From assembly GCA_029264225.1 (NCBI GenBank), contig JARICB010000102.1, forward strand, positions 1 to 11,302: DNA of 11,302 nucleotides, in the 5' to 3' direction. A model generated the notes under the pieces. That model saw only the letters and a list, made by a program, of their open reading frames with translations. It was not told the DNA's origin and searched no databases. Position numbers and translations under genes: made by a program. The stretch comes from Nocardioides sp. (lineage in GTDB: Bacteria; Actinomycetota; Actinomycetes; Propionibacteriales; Nocardioidaceae). Shown here one piece after another: positions 1 to 7,775 of the stretch; position 1 is the first letter of the stretch; each line of letters begins with the position of its first letter.

Positions 1-422
1 AGAGTGGACTCCGACGTGCGCCATCTGCCTTGTCTCGCTGCCGACTTGTCTGCGCCGTACATCAAGAAGGCGACTGCGGTGAGGAGCCCGTAGGCGACCA
101 GGAGCATGACGGGCAGTTCGTCGAGCACGCAAAGTCCGGCCACGAGGATGAAGAAGAGGGTCGCCACAGCGAAAGCAAGTGGTGTGCCGCCGGTCTTCGC
201 CCGGCCAGATCTGGAGCCCAGGTAGCGCACGTTCGTTGCGCGTGCCCGACCCTGTTCGTCATGGAGTTCCGTGTAGCTGACCGGGGAGCCGGTCACAGGC
301 CGCCGGCCGCGCGGGAAGGCACTTACGTGAGCAAACACCCGCGAACTGTCAGTATCGGAGGCAATGAAGCCGAAGCCCCGGTCGTCGTTCCAGTCCGTCA
401 GGACGCCCTGCCGGCGGCTCAC
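1..422 (-). CDS. Cold-shock-domain / DUF1294 membrane protein, C-terminus cut by window edge
   Basis: Starts at GTG 422-420 and runs off the window, giving 140 codons. Residues about 4-68 form a cold-shock (OB-fold) nucleic-acid-binding domain, with the RNP1-like GFGFI at 16-20 and the RNP2-like VFAHVSAF at 29-36. Two hydrophobic segments follow (about 82-100 and 105-122), then MYGADKSAARQGRW (121-134), the hallmark of DUF1294 membrane proteins. CSD-DUF1294 fusions are a known family of unknown function. The domain order suggests an RNA- or ssDNA-binding head tethered to the membrane (inference). The start overlaps the upstream methyltransferase stop as GTGA. The sequence before it lacks a good Shine-Dalgarno, so translation is probably by termination-reinitiation. 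Most of the DUF1294 domain lies beyond position 1. Confidence 0.88.
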   Translation of the reverse strand, partial: MSRRQGVLTDWNDDRGFGFIASDTDSSRVFAHVSAFPRGRRPVTGSPVSYTELHDEQGRARATNVRYLGSRSGRAKTGGTPLAFAVATLFFILVAGLCVLDELPVMLLVAYGLLTAVAFLMYGADKSAARQGRWRTSEST

Positions 423-1108
423 CGTGCCGGAGCGCGCAGGACGCTCACGCTGAATGGTGAATCGGCCTGCCAAGGGCGCATGTCGTACGTCGCGAAGCGC
501 TGCTCGAGGACCAGATCCATCGTGGAGATGGCGGTGTCCACGTCCGCAGCAGTGAAGCCGTTGCCCGCTCGGCAGCCGATGACGAAGAAGGCATCGGGAC
601 GAAGGTGAGCGGCGATCCGCTCCAACACCCTGTTCCGGTGCTCGGGGGGCACGAAGTCCAGGACGTTCCCGACGATGAATGCGCCGTCGAAGGTTGCAGT
701 CTCGCCGTCGAGAACGAGATCCAGTTGGGACAGGTCCGAAACTACCCAGGTCGCTGTTGGGTGCTCCGCGCTAGCGGCTGCGATGAGTGCGGGGTCGACG
801 TCGACGCCCACCACTTCGTGACCAAGTGTGGCGAGGTATCCGCCGTGTCGCCCGGGGCCACACCCGGCGTCGAGCAGGCGGGCATGACGAGGTGCAAGGG
901 CGTCGACCAGGCGGGCCTCCCCCTGAAGATCGTCGCCGCGAGCGGCCATCGCCCGGAAGCGTTCGATGTACCACTGCGAGTGCGCCTCGTCGGTCAGGCC
1001 CGGCCAGGTGGAACCCACCGGCGCATCCGCTGAAGGGTCGTTCGGGACAGTGTTCACGGGGCTCCCTGTGGCGCGATTCTTGATCTGGTGCGGGTCAGCG
1101 ATGACCAT
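419..1108 (-). CDS. Class I SAM-dependent methyltransferase
   Basis: 229-residue Rossmann-type methyltransferase. The glycine-rich SAM loop (motif I) is LLDAGCGPGRHGGYLA at 78-93. The acidic end of strand 2 is GVDVDP (101-106), a motif-II-like acidic SD lies at 124-125, and strand 4 with its following loop (FDGAFIVGNVLDFVPP) is at about 140-155. LRPDAFFVIG at 169-178 matches the usual strand-5 region. The substrate cannot be read from sequence. The ATG at 1108 is favoured because a TAGGTT -10 lies 6 nt upstream, as for a leaderless mRNA. A GTG at 1057, preceded by AGGGAG, is a plausible shorter start. The stop overlaps the next gene's GTG, so the two are coupled. The gene is divergent from the DinB-type gene, with 42 bp between starts. 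Confidence 0.87.
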   Translation of the reverse strand: MVIADPHQIKNRATGSPVNTVPNDPSADAPVGSTWPGLTDEAHSQWYIERFRAMAARGDDLQGEARLVDALAPRHARLLDAGCGPGRHGGYLATLGHEVVGVDVDPALIAAASAEHPTATWVVSDLSQLDLVLDGETATFDGAFIVGNVLDFVPPEHRNRVLERIAAHLRPDAFFVIGCRAGNGFTAADVDTAISTMDLVLEQRFATYDMRPWQADSPFSVSVLRAPAR

Positions 1109-1114
1109 GACGTG

Positions 1115-1120
1115 AACCTA
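1115..1120 (-). promoter_or_regulatory. Predicted -10 (TAGGTT) for methyltransferase, leaderless
   Basis: On the minus strand TAGGTT matches the actinobacterial TANNNT -10 and ends 6 nt before the ATG at 1108. This puts the transcription start at or next to the A of the ATG. No convincing -35 is visible and the Shine-Dalgarno is poor. Predicted from sequence only. Confidence 0.5.
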
Positions 1121-1138
1121 CGCGACTGTCCCGAGCAA

Positions 1139-1144
1139 TAGGGT
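1139..1144 (+). promoter_or_regulatory. Predicted -10 (TAGGGT) for DinB-type gene, leaderless
   Basis: TAGGGT matches TANNNT and ends 6 nt before the GTG at 1151. The intervening CGTCGG is not a Shine-Dalgarno. The oppositely directed -10 of the methyltransferase lies 18 bp away, so the two polymerases would compete. No recognisable -35. Confidence 0.5.
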
Positions 1145-1618
1145 CGTCGGGTGAGTGAAGATCAGCGAGTGAGCAGCGACCCCCGTGAGCCCCCCAAGTC
1201 GAGCTCATCAGGAGCGGCGCGGTGGGCCGACTACCTCGACTGGGTTCGGGGGGACTTGATTGCAACGGTGACCGCTCTGCCGCACGAGGAGCAGCGGACC
1301 TCGCGTGTGCGGAGTGGATGGACGCCGATCGAGCTCCTGAACCATGTCTTTCACATGGAACAGCGGTGGTTCGTGTGGGGTTTCCTGGGCGAGTCGGTGG
1401 ATCACCCGTGGGGTGACTGGAACCAGCCCGAGCCATGGAGCGACGACGACGGTGATGAGGTTCGGCCGGGGGCGCGCTGGATGGTTCCGGCAGACACCTC
1501 TGCTGAGGAGATCGCAGAGAAGCTTCGCGTGCTGGGCGCACGCACGCGCTCGATTCTCGCCGAGCACCCGGTCGAGGCCATTGGCAATGCCGGCGGACGC
1601 TTCGCGGATGATCCTCCG

Positions 1619-2624
<1,006 letters not shown>

Positions 2625-2626
<2 letters not shown>

Positions 2627-4052
2627 GAAAAAGGATAGCAGTGCGCAGATGTTGGCGGCTGCACTCGGGGCTGAGATAGCTGGCCTGGCCGCCGGCGCCA
2701 GGGTGCCGAGTCAGCGCGAGTTGGTCAATCGCTTCGGCGCCAGCGCCACCACGGTGGCCCACGCTCTCTCCTTGTTGGCCCAACGTGGGCTGGTCGAGGC
2801 GCGTCCCGGTGCTGGCACCTACCGCACCAACTCCTACCCATCCGCGGTCTCCGGTGACACCTCCTGGCAGGAGGCTGCCCTGGACATCACCGAGCACCTT
2901 GCGGGTGGTCCGCAACGTAGGTTTGAGAGTCGATTCCTGACCAATGCTCTCGCCACCAGTGGTCCCGAAGTCGTCGATCTCAACGGCGGCTATCTCCATC
3001 CCCACCTCCAGCCGCTTACGTTGCTCACGGCAGGGCTCTCCCGGGCGGCACGCCGGTCGGAGGCCTGGGAGCGGCCACCCGCCGGAGGCATTCCGGAACT
3101 CCGGGATTGGTTCAGTGCAGAGATCGGTGGCGGCCTGACTCGCCACGACATCGCCCTCACCGGCGGGGGACAGAATGCGTTGGCGACGGTCCTGCGCGCG
3201 CTCGCTCAACCGGGTGACCCCGTAATCATCGAATCGCCTACCTATCCCGGGACCATCGCCGCCGGACACGCGGCAGGCCTGCGGCTCGTGCCCGTCCCCC
3301 TCGACGAGCATGGCATGCAGCCCGACGCCTTGGACGAGGCCTTGTCCAAGGCGAGTGCGCGCGTGATCGTGCTGCAACCGCTCTTCCACAACCCCACTGG
3401 CGCCACGATGACCACCGCGCGGCAGGCCGAGATTCTCGAGATCGCTCGTCGGCACCGAGCCTTCGTGGTCGAAGACGACTTCGCCCGGTATCTGGCTCAC
3501 CGCGATGCCGGGCTGTTGCCCCCGCCGATGATCGCCAACGACCCGCACGGGAGCGTCGTACACATCAGATCGCTGACCAAGGTCGCCTCGCCCAGCCTTC
3601 GAGTGGCGGGCGTTGCCGCTAGGGGGCCGGTAATGGCGCGACTGCGCGCGGCGTTCGTCATCGACACCATGATGGTGCCGGCGCCCCTGCAACTCACTGC
3701 GTTGGAGATCGTCACCGGCCCCGGCTGGCGGCGTGCTCTGTCCACCCTCGGGGCGGAGTTGGCGCGGCGTCGAGACGCCGCGGTGCGCGCTGTCATCACG
3801 GGGTTCGGCCCGCAGAGCCTCGCCATCACGCCACGAGGCGGCTACCACCTGTGGGTTGCGCTCCCGACCCATGAGGACGCCGATCGCAACTCCGAGGCTG
3901 GGTTGGCGGCGGGCGTGTCGCTCACTCCGGGTAGCAACTACTACCCGAGCGGTCCCGGTCTGCCGCACCTTCGCCTCAGCTATGTGGCCGCCCCCTCGGC
4001 GACCGATGTGGTCACTGGGATCCAGCGGCTTGCCCGAGCACTCGCGCCATGA
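2625..4052 (+). CDS. MocR/GabR-type transcriptional regulator (GntR wHTH + class I aminotransferase fold)
   Basis: 475 residues, full length for the family. Residues 5-68 are a GntR winged helix-turn-helix (ARVPSQRELVNRFGASATTV at 25-44, then LVEARPGAGTY at 56-66). Residues about 115-472 are a fold-type I aminotransferase-like domain. It has TGGGQNAL (179-186), HNPTG (255-259), EDDF (283-286, D284 expected to face the pyridine nitrogen), the PLP lysine K319 in SLTK, and the distal substrate arginine R450 in PHLRLSY. F286 replaces the tyrosine common at that position, a change that may occur in other MocR proteins. The family uses PLP or a PLP-amine adduct as effector and generally acts as a DNA-binding switch. 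The frame is open upstream to 2310, but the wHTH begins right after ATG 2625. The divergent EamA exporter is the likely target. Confidence 0.92.
2632..2637 (-). promoter_or_regulatory. Predicted -10 (TATCCT) for EamA transporter, leaderless
   Basis: On the minus strand TATCCT ends 5 nt before the ATG at 2626. It lies inside the first codons of the MocR-type gene. It faces the opposite -10 at 2611-2616, and the two predicted transcripts overlap by only about 2 nt. Confidence 0.5.
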
Positions 4053-4197
4053 GACCCACCAAGGCGGGACTTCTCCCTCTAGCGGTGTCTCCCTGAACCG
4101 GACATGGTGGGGGCATGACTGAAGACGCGTATCGGGGAGGCGCTGCAGACCCGAGGTCCGCGCCGAGTTGCCCAGCGGGGGGTTGGCCCTGCCGGGC

Positions 4198-4203
4198 TAC
4201 GCT
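4198..4203 (+). promoter_or_regulatory. Possible -10 (TACGCT) for release-factor-like gene
   Basis: TACGCT matches TANNNT and would start transcription near 4210, giving a leader of roughly 30 nt that contains the Shine-Dalgarno. No -35 with good spacing is visible, so support is weak. Confidence 0.3.
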
Positions 4204-4226
4204 GGAAGATTATCCGCGCTACGAAC

Positions 4227-4232
4227 GAGGAG
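4227..4232 (+). promoter_or_regulatory. Strong Shine-Dalgarno (GAGGAG)
   Basis: GAGGAG lies 6 nt before ATG 4239 and fixes that start. It is notable because the other operon-leading genes in the window lack such a site. Confidence 0.8.
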
Positions 4233-4238
4233 ATTTTC

Positions 4239-5390
4239 ATGGATCTGTTCACACGTGCCGACGTGGAGTCGCTTGCCGAATCGGGCCAAGGCGACACCCA
4301 GATTTCGCTTTTCATGCCGACCCACCGCTTCGGGGTAGGGATCGAGGCCGACAAGCTGCGATGGAAGAACCTGGTCAATGGCGTCGAGCACGTGCTCGCG
4401 GAGAAGTTGCGCCGCCCGGAGGTCGAGGCACTGCTGGCCCCCGCGCGTGCGTTGCAGGAGGACGCGCTCGGTTGGCAGTACATGAGCGACGGGATCGCCA
4501 TGTTCCTACGCCCCGACTGGCACCGGACCTTCCGCGTTCCTGCGCCGATGCCCTCCCTGGCCACCGTGGGTGAGCGCCTGGTGATGGGCCCGATGCTGCG
4601 CTTGCTCTCCGGTGACGAGCACTTCCTGGTGCTGGCGTTGAGCCAGCGCGAGATTCGGCTGATGGATGGCAGCCGCAACACCGTGGAAGAGGTCCAGCTG
4701 ACCGACGTCCCCACCAGTGTGAAGGACTTCATCGAACCGCGGGAGCCTCGCTCCGACACGATGGCCCGCACAGCCGCGGACGCCGGCCGGGGAGGGCCGG
4801 CCGTGTTCTACGGCCACGGCGCAGGAGACCACCACCTGAAGAACGACGAGGTCGTCAGGTTCTTGCGTGCGGTCTCGACCGGACTCCACGACGTGCTCGC
4901 CGGACAGAGCGCACTGATGGTGCTGGTCGGGCTCGAACAGCTCGTGGCGGCCTACCGCGAGGTCAACTCCTACGGACACGTCCTCGACGAGAGCGTTGAC
5001 CACAATCCCGACCAGCTCTCCTCGGCCGAGGTGCACAAGCTGGCCTGGCCGGTCATCGAGAGGCAGCTTCGCGCCCAGCGTGAAGTCGTGATCGAGCAGT
5101 TCCATCAGCTGAACGGCACCGGCCGGGTCTCCAGCGATCTGCACACGGTGTCCGAGGCCGCCGGCGAGGGGCGGGTCGAGACGCTGTTCGTGAAGGCCGA
5201 TCCGTGGTGCTGGGAGGGGGTCTCCGATGACCCGGAGCCGGTCGTGAAGCTCGGCGCCGACGAGAGGTACGCCGAATGCGAGCTCGTAGACGCAGCAGCC
5301 GTGGCGACGCTGAACAACAGCGGTCAGGTCTACGCCACCTCACAGACCGTGGCACCCGACAGCGAAGTCGCAGCGATCTTCCGCTACTGA
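4239..5390 (+). CDS. Bacterial archaeo-eukaryotic release-factor-like protein (baeRF superfamily)
   Basis: 383 residues, soluble, no signal peptide. The layout matches the bacterial aeRF1-like (baeRF) families as I recall them: an N-terminal MDLFTRADVESL opening, ISLFMPTHR (22-30), LLSGDEHFLVLALSQREIRL (122-141), a central YGHGAGDHHLKNDEVVRFLR region (191-210), a middle domain with VGLEQLVAAYREVNSY (230-245), and an eRF1-like C-terminal part (GRVETLFV 311-318, ending AAIFRY). Family 3 or 7 seems most likely, but I cannot settle the subfamily without a profile search. Archaeo-eukaryotic RF1 relatives hydrolyse peptidyl-tRNA through a GGQ loop; no GGQ is present here, so release activity should not be assumed. 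Function is unknown, possibly ribosome-associated. It stands alone in its own transcription unit with a strong Shine-Dalgarno. Its stop overlaps the convergent SDR stop. Confidence 0.75.
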   Translation: MDLFTRADVESLAESGQGDTQISLFMPTHRFGVGIEADKLRWKNLVNGVEHVLAEKLRRPEVEALLAPARALQEDALGWQYMSDGIAMFLRPDWHRTFRVPAPMPSLATVGERLVMGPMLRLLSGDEHFLVLALSQREIRLMDGSRNTVEEVQLTDVPTSVKDFIEPREPRSDTMARTAADAGRGGPAVFYGHGAGDHHLKNDEVVRFLRAVSTGLHDVLAGQSALMVLVGLEQLVAAYREVNSYGHVLDESVDHNPDQLSSAEVHKLAWPVIERQLRAQREVVIEQFHQLNGTGRVSSDLHTVSEAAGEGRVETLFVKADPWCWEGVSDDPEPVVKLGADERYAECELVDAAAVATLNNSGQVYATSQTVAPDSEVAAIFRY

Positions 5391-6232
5391 GTCAGCTCGC
5401 CGCAGAGTTCGCGCGAGCGCTCCCACAATCCGTCGATGAGCCTCTGGTCGTGGGCCTGCTTGTTCTCCCGACCGTCTGGCGTGAGTCGGCTGAAGTAGCG
5501 GCCGTTGACCTCGGGAGCGGGGCCGCCCTGGGCCAGGACGATCAGCGGAGCCGCGCCGTCGGCGACGCTGATCGTGGCGAACCGCTTGAGCGGCGAGCGG
5601 TAGAGCAGCCCGACGACCCACGAGTCGCGGCCGAAGGAACTGCCGACCGGGCCGGGGTGGACCGCGACCGACGCGATCCCATCACCGGACCAGCGTTGGG
5701 CAATACCGCGGGTGAAAAGGATGTTCATCAACTTGCCGGTGCCGTAGGCGGTGAACTCGCGCGCCCGACGGTGCTCGTAGTCGAGGTCGTCGAGCACGAT
5801 CCTGCCCATCAGGTTGGCGACGCTGGAGGTGTTGACGACCAGCGACGAGCCGGCCCTGGCCAGCTGGGGGTGGAGCAGATGGGTCAGCAGGAAGGGCGCC
5901 AGGTGGTTGATCTGGAAGTTGGGTTCGTGAGCGTCATGGGTCGTGCGTGAGGGGGCGAACGTGCCACCGGCGTTGTTCAGCAGCACGTCGAGGCTCTCCA
6001 CCCGCTCGCCGACCTGGGCGGCGAGGCGGCGTACGTCGTCCAAGCGGGAGAAGTCGGCGATCAGGGGTTCTGTGCCGACCTCTTCGGCGATCGGTCGGAG
6101 TTTTTCGGCCGAACGTCCGGTGACGTGAACCGTCGCCCCAAGAGCCGCCAGCACGCGGGCTGTCTGGGCCCCGATCCCGTCGCTCGCTCCGGTCACCAGG
6201 ACCGTACGGCCCGCCATCGTCTGTTCCGTCAT
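5384..6232 (-). CDS. Short-chain dehydrogenase/reductase, retinol-dehydrogenase-like
   Basis: 282-residue classical SDR. The cofactor-binding TGASDGIG is at 14-21, with R40 in VHVTGR suggesting NADP(H) preference. The NNAGG motif is at 86-90 and structural N109 in QINHLAP. The catalytic serine lies in NTSSVA (S136/S137), and Y163-x3-K167 sits in AYGTGK. HPGPV (192-196) is the usual PG segment after strand 6. The region DDLDYEHRR...[11 protein letters not shown] resembles the retinol dehydrogenase/WW-domain oxidoreductase-like group, but bacterial members act on varied alcohols and ketones, so no substrate is proposed. The start at 6232 has a TAGGCT -10 6 nt upstream; ATG 6217 is an alternative. 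The gene ends in a 7-bp overlap with the convergent release-factor-like gene and is divergent from hisA, with 23 bp between starts. Confidence 0.92.
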   Translation of the reverse strand: MTEQTMAGRTVLVTGASDGIGAQTARVLAALGATVHVTGRSAEKLRPIAEEVGTEPLIADFSRLDDVRRLAAQVGERVESLDVLLNNAGGTFAPSRTTHDAHEPNFQINHLAPFLLTHLLHPQLARAGSSLVVNTSSVANLMGRIVLDDLDYEHRRAREFTAYGTGKLMNILFTRGIAQRWSGDGIASVAVHPGPVGSSFGRDSWVVGLLYRSPLKRFATISVADGAAPLIVLAQGGPAPEVNGRYFSRLTPDGRENKQAHDQRLIDGLWERSRELCGELTQ

Positions 6233-6238
6233 ACCGCG

Positions 6239-6244
6239 AGCCTA
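6239..6244 (-). promoter_or_regulatory. Predicted -10 (TAGGCT) for SDR, leaderless
   Basis: On the minus strand TAGGCT ends 6 nt before ATG 6232. Its TA shares positions 6243-6244 with the TA of the hisA -10 on the other strand. Confidence 0.5.
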
Positions 6245-6248
6245 GGAT
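6243..6248 (+). promoter_or_regulatory. Predicted -10 (TAGGAT) for hisA operon, leaderless
   Basis: TAGGAT ends 7 nt before ATG 6256. AGGA within it could alternatively act as a weak Shine-Dalgarno with 8-nt spacing. The near-palindrome AGCCTAGGAT carries both divergent -10 boxes. Confidence 0.5.
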
Positions 6249-6255
6249 CACCCCC

Positions 6256-6990
6256 ATGGTCAACTACCTCGAACTCCTCCCCGCCGTCGATGTGAAGGGC
6301 GGCCAGGCCGTCCAACTGGTGCAGGGCGTCGACGGCTCCGAGAAGCGCTTCGGTGACCCGATCGAGGCGGCGTTGCGCTGGCAGAAAGCGGGTGCCGAGT
6401 GGATCCACCTCGTCGACCTGGATGCGGCGTTCGGCCACGGTCACAACCGCGACCTGCTCGCCAAGATCGTCGGCAGCCTCGACATCGACGTTGAGATGAG
6501 CGGCGGGATGCGCGACGACGAGTCGCTCAAGGCTGCGATGGATGCCGGGTGTCGTCGCGTCAACATCGGCACCGCGGCGCTGGAGAGCCCTGAGTGGTGC
6601 GCCAAGGTGATCGCCGAGTACGGCGACCGGGTGGCCATCGGCCTCGACGTCCGTGGCACCACGCTCGCCGCCCGCGGCTGGACCCGCGAAGGAGGTGACC
6701 TCTACGAGACCCTGGCTCGCCTCGACGCCGAGGGTTGCGCGCGCTACGTCGTGACCGACGTCAACAAGGACGGCATGCTCCAGGGGCCCAACCTCGACCT
6801 GCTCCGTGCGGTCTGCGAACGCACCGACCGGCCGGTCATCGCCTCCGGTGGCGTCACGACCCTCGACGACATTCGCGCCCTGATGGATCTGGTGCCCGTG
6901 GGCGTCGAGGGCGCCATCGCGGGTACGGCGCTCTACGAGGGCCGGTTCACCATCGAAGAGGCGCTGGCCCTGACCAAGGGCGCTCTGTGA
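6256..6990 (+). CDS. hisA/priA: Phosphoribosyl isomerase HisA/PriA (probably dual HisA-TrpF)
   Basis: 244-residue (beta/alpha)8 barrel. It isomerises ProFAR to PRFAR in histidine synthesis; actinobacterial PriA enzymes also carry out the TrpF step of tryptophan synthesis. Sequence support: LLPAVDV with catalytic D12, [10 protein letters not shown] (51-60), [13 protein letters not shown] (79-91), LDVRG (130-134, D131), the actinobacterial loop [15 protein letters not shown] (139-153) carrying R140/W142 of the PriA type, TDVNKDG (167-173, second catalytic D172), and two phosphate-binding loops, ASGG (196-199) and the GAIAGTAL turn (219-226). Unusually, the loop-1 position corresponding to Arg19 of M. 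tuberculosis PriA is Gln20 (GQAVQLVQG). It overlaps hisF by 4 bp. No hisH lies upstream; the neighbour is a divergent SDR. Confidence 0.96.
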   Translation: MVNYLELLPAVDVKGGQAVQLVQGVDGSEKRFGDPIEAALRWQKAGAEWIHLVDLDAAFGHGHNRDLLAKIVGSLDIDVEMSGGMRDDESLKAAMDAGCRRVNIGTAALESPEWCAKVIAEYGDRVAIGLDVRGTTLAARGWTREGGDLYETLARLDAEGCARYVVTDVNKDGMLQGPNLDLLRAVCERTDRPVIASGGVTTLDDIRALMDLVPVGVEGAIAGTALYEGRFTIEEALALTKGAL

Positions 6991-7775
6991 GCCTCGCCGT
7001 ACGCGTCATCCCGTGCCTCGACGTCGACGGCGGCCGTGTCGTCAAGGGCATCAACTTCGTCGACCTGCGTGATGCCGGTGACCCGGTCGAGCTCGCGCGC
7101 ACCTACGACGCGGAGGGCGCCGACGAGCTCACCTTCCTCGACATCTCCGCCTCCCACGAGGGCCGCGCCACCACCATGGAGATGGTGAGCAAGTGCGCCG
7201 AAGAGGTCTTCATCCCGTTGACGGTCGGCGGGGGAGTGAGCAGCGTCGCCGACGTCGACCGACTGCTGCGCGCCGGCGCCGACAAGGTGGCCATCAATAC
7301 GGCCGCGATCAACCGTCCCGCGCTGGTCGCCGAGATCGCTGACCGCTTCGGCAGCCAGGTGCTGGTGCTCTCGGTCGATGCGCGCCGTGCAGAGACAGAC
7401 TCGGGTTTCGAGGTCACCACCCACGGTGGCCGCAAGAGCGCCGGACTCGACGCCATCGAATGGGCAGCCCGGGCAGCGCAGCTCGGTGTCGGCGAGATCC
7501 TGCTCAACGCGATGGACTCCGACGGCACCCGCGACGGCTTCGACCTCGACCTGATCGCTGCCGTACGCCGCGAGGTCACCATCCCCGTCATTGCCAGCGG
7601 GGGAGCGGGACGAGTCGAGCACTTCTCCGACGCTGTCGATGCGGGCGCCGACGCAGTGCTGGCCGCCACGGTCTTTCACTTCGGCACGCTGCGGATCGGT
7701 GAGGTCAAGGACGGACTGCGTGCCGACGGCCACCCTGTCCGCGAGGCTCGGATCGGCGGACACGAGCAGTCATGA
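6987..7775 (+). CDS. hisF: Imidazole glycerol phosphate synthase, cyclase subunit HisF
   Basis: 262 residues, full length. HisF takes PRFAR and ammonia from the HisH glutaminase and makes imidazole glycerol phosphate and AICAR in the cytoplasm. Diagnostic sequence: [15 protein letters not shown] (7-21) with catalytic D12, [10 protein letters not shown] (51-60), LTVGGGVSS (78-86), DKVAINTAA (99-107), LSVDARR with D131, [17 protein letters not shown] (173-189), and the second phosphate loop IASGGAG (202-208). The GTG start at 6987 overlaps the hisA stop as GTGA, giving translational coupling and matched synthesis of consecutive pathway enzymes. The usual partner hisH is not in this window. The next gene's ATG overlaps the hisF stop as ATGA. 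Confidence 0.97.
   Translation: MSLAVRVIPCLDVDGGRVVKGINFVDLRDAGDPVELARTYDAEGADELTFLDISASHEGRATTMEMVSKCAEEVFIPLTVGGGVSSVADVDRLLRAGADKVAINTAAINRPALVAEIADRFGSQVLVLSVDARRAETDSGFEVTTHGGRKSAGLDAIEWAARAAQLGVGEILLNAMDSDGTRDGFDLDLIAAVRREVTIPVIASGGAGRVEHFSDAVDAGADAVLAATVFHFGTLRIGEVKDGLRADGHPVREARIGGHEQS

Larger units (their letters stand above)
4053..4238. other. 186-bp noncoding gap before the release-factor-like gene
   Basis: This is the longest noncoding stretch in the window. No small gene is convincing in it. A nested dyad is visible: CAGCG (4173-4177) pairs with CGCTG (4200-4204) around GCCC (4186-4189) and GGGC (4194-4197). It could form a weak structure and overlaps the putative -10. No T-tract terminator for the MocR-type gene was seen. 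Confidence 0.5.

Noticed and set aside
30..608. A 192-codon plus-strand open frame at the left end
   Set aside because: It crosses the antisense of two genes with clear motifs (CSD-DUF1294 and the methyltransferase) and has no recognisable domain.
419..1057. A shorter methyltransferase starting at GTG 1057 with AGGGAG upstream
   Set aside because: Not excluded, but ATG 1108 has a correctly spaced TAGGTT -10. Kept as the alternative in the feature entry.
4115..4573. A 152-codon open frame starting in the noncoding gap
   Set aside because: It overlaps the well-supported release-factor-like gene in another frame, and its translation is Arg/Gly/Ala-rich with no domain.
5387..5395. The dyad CTGA-G-TCAG across the convergent stops, considered as a terminator
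   Set aside because: A 4-bp dyad with a single central base cannot form a hairpin, and no T-tract follows.
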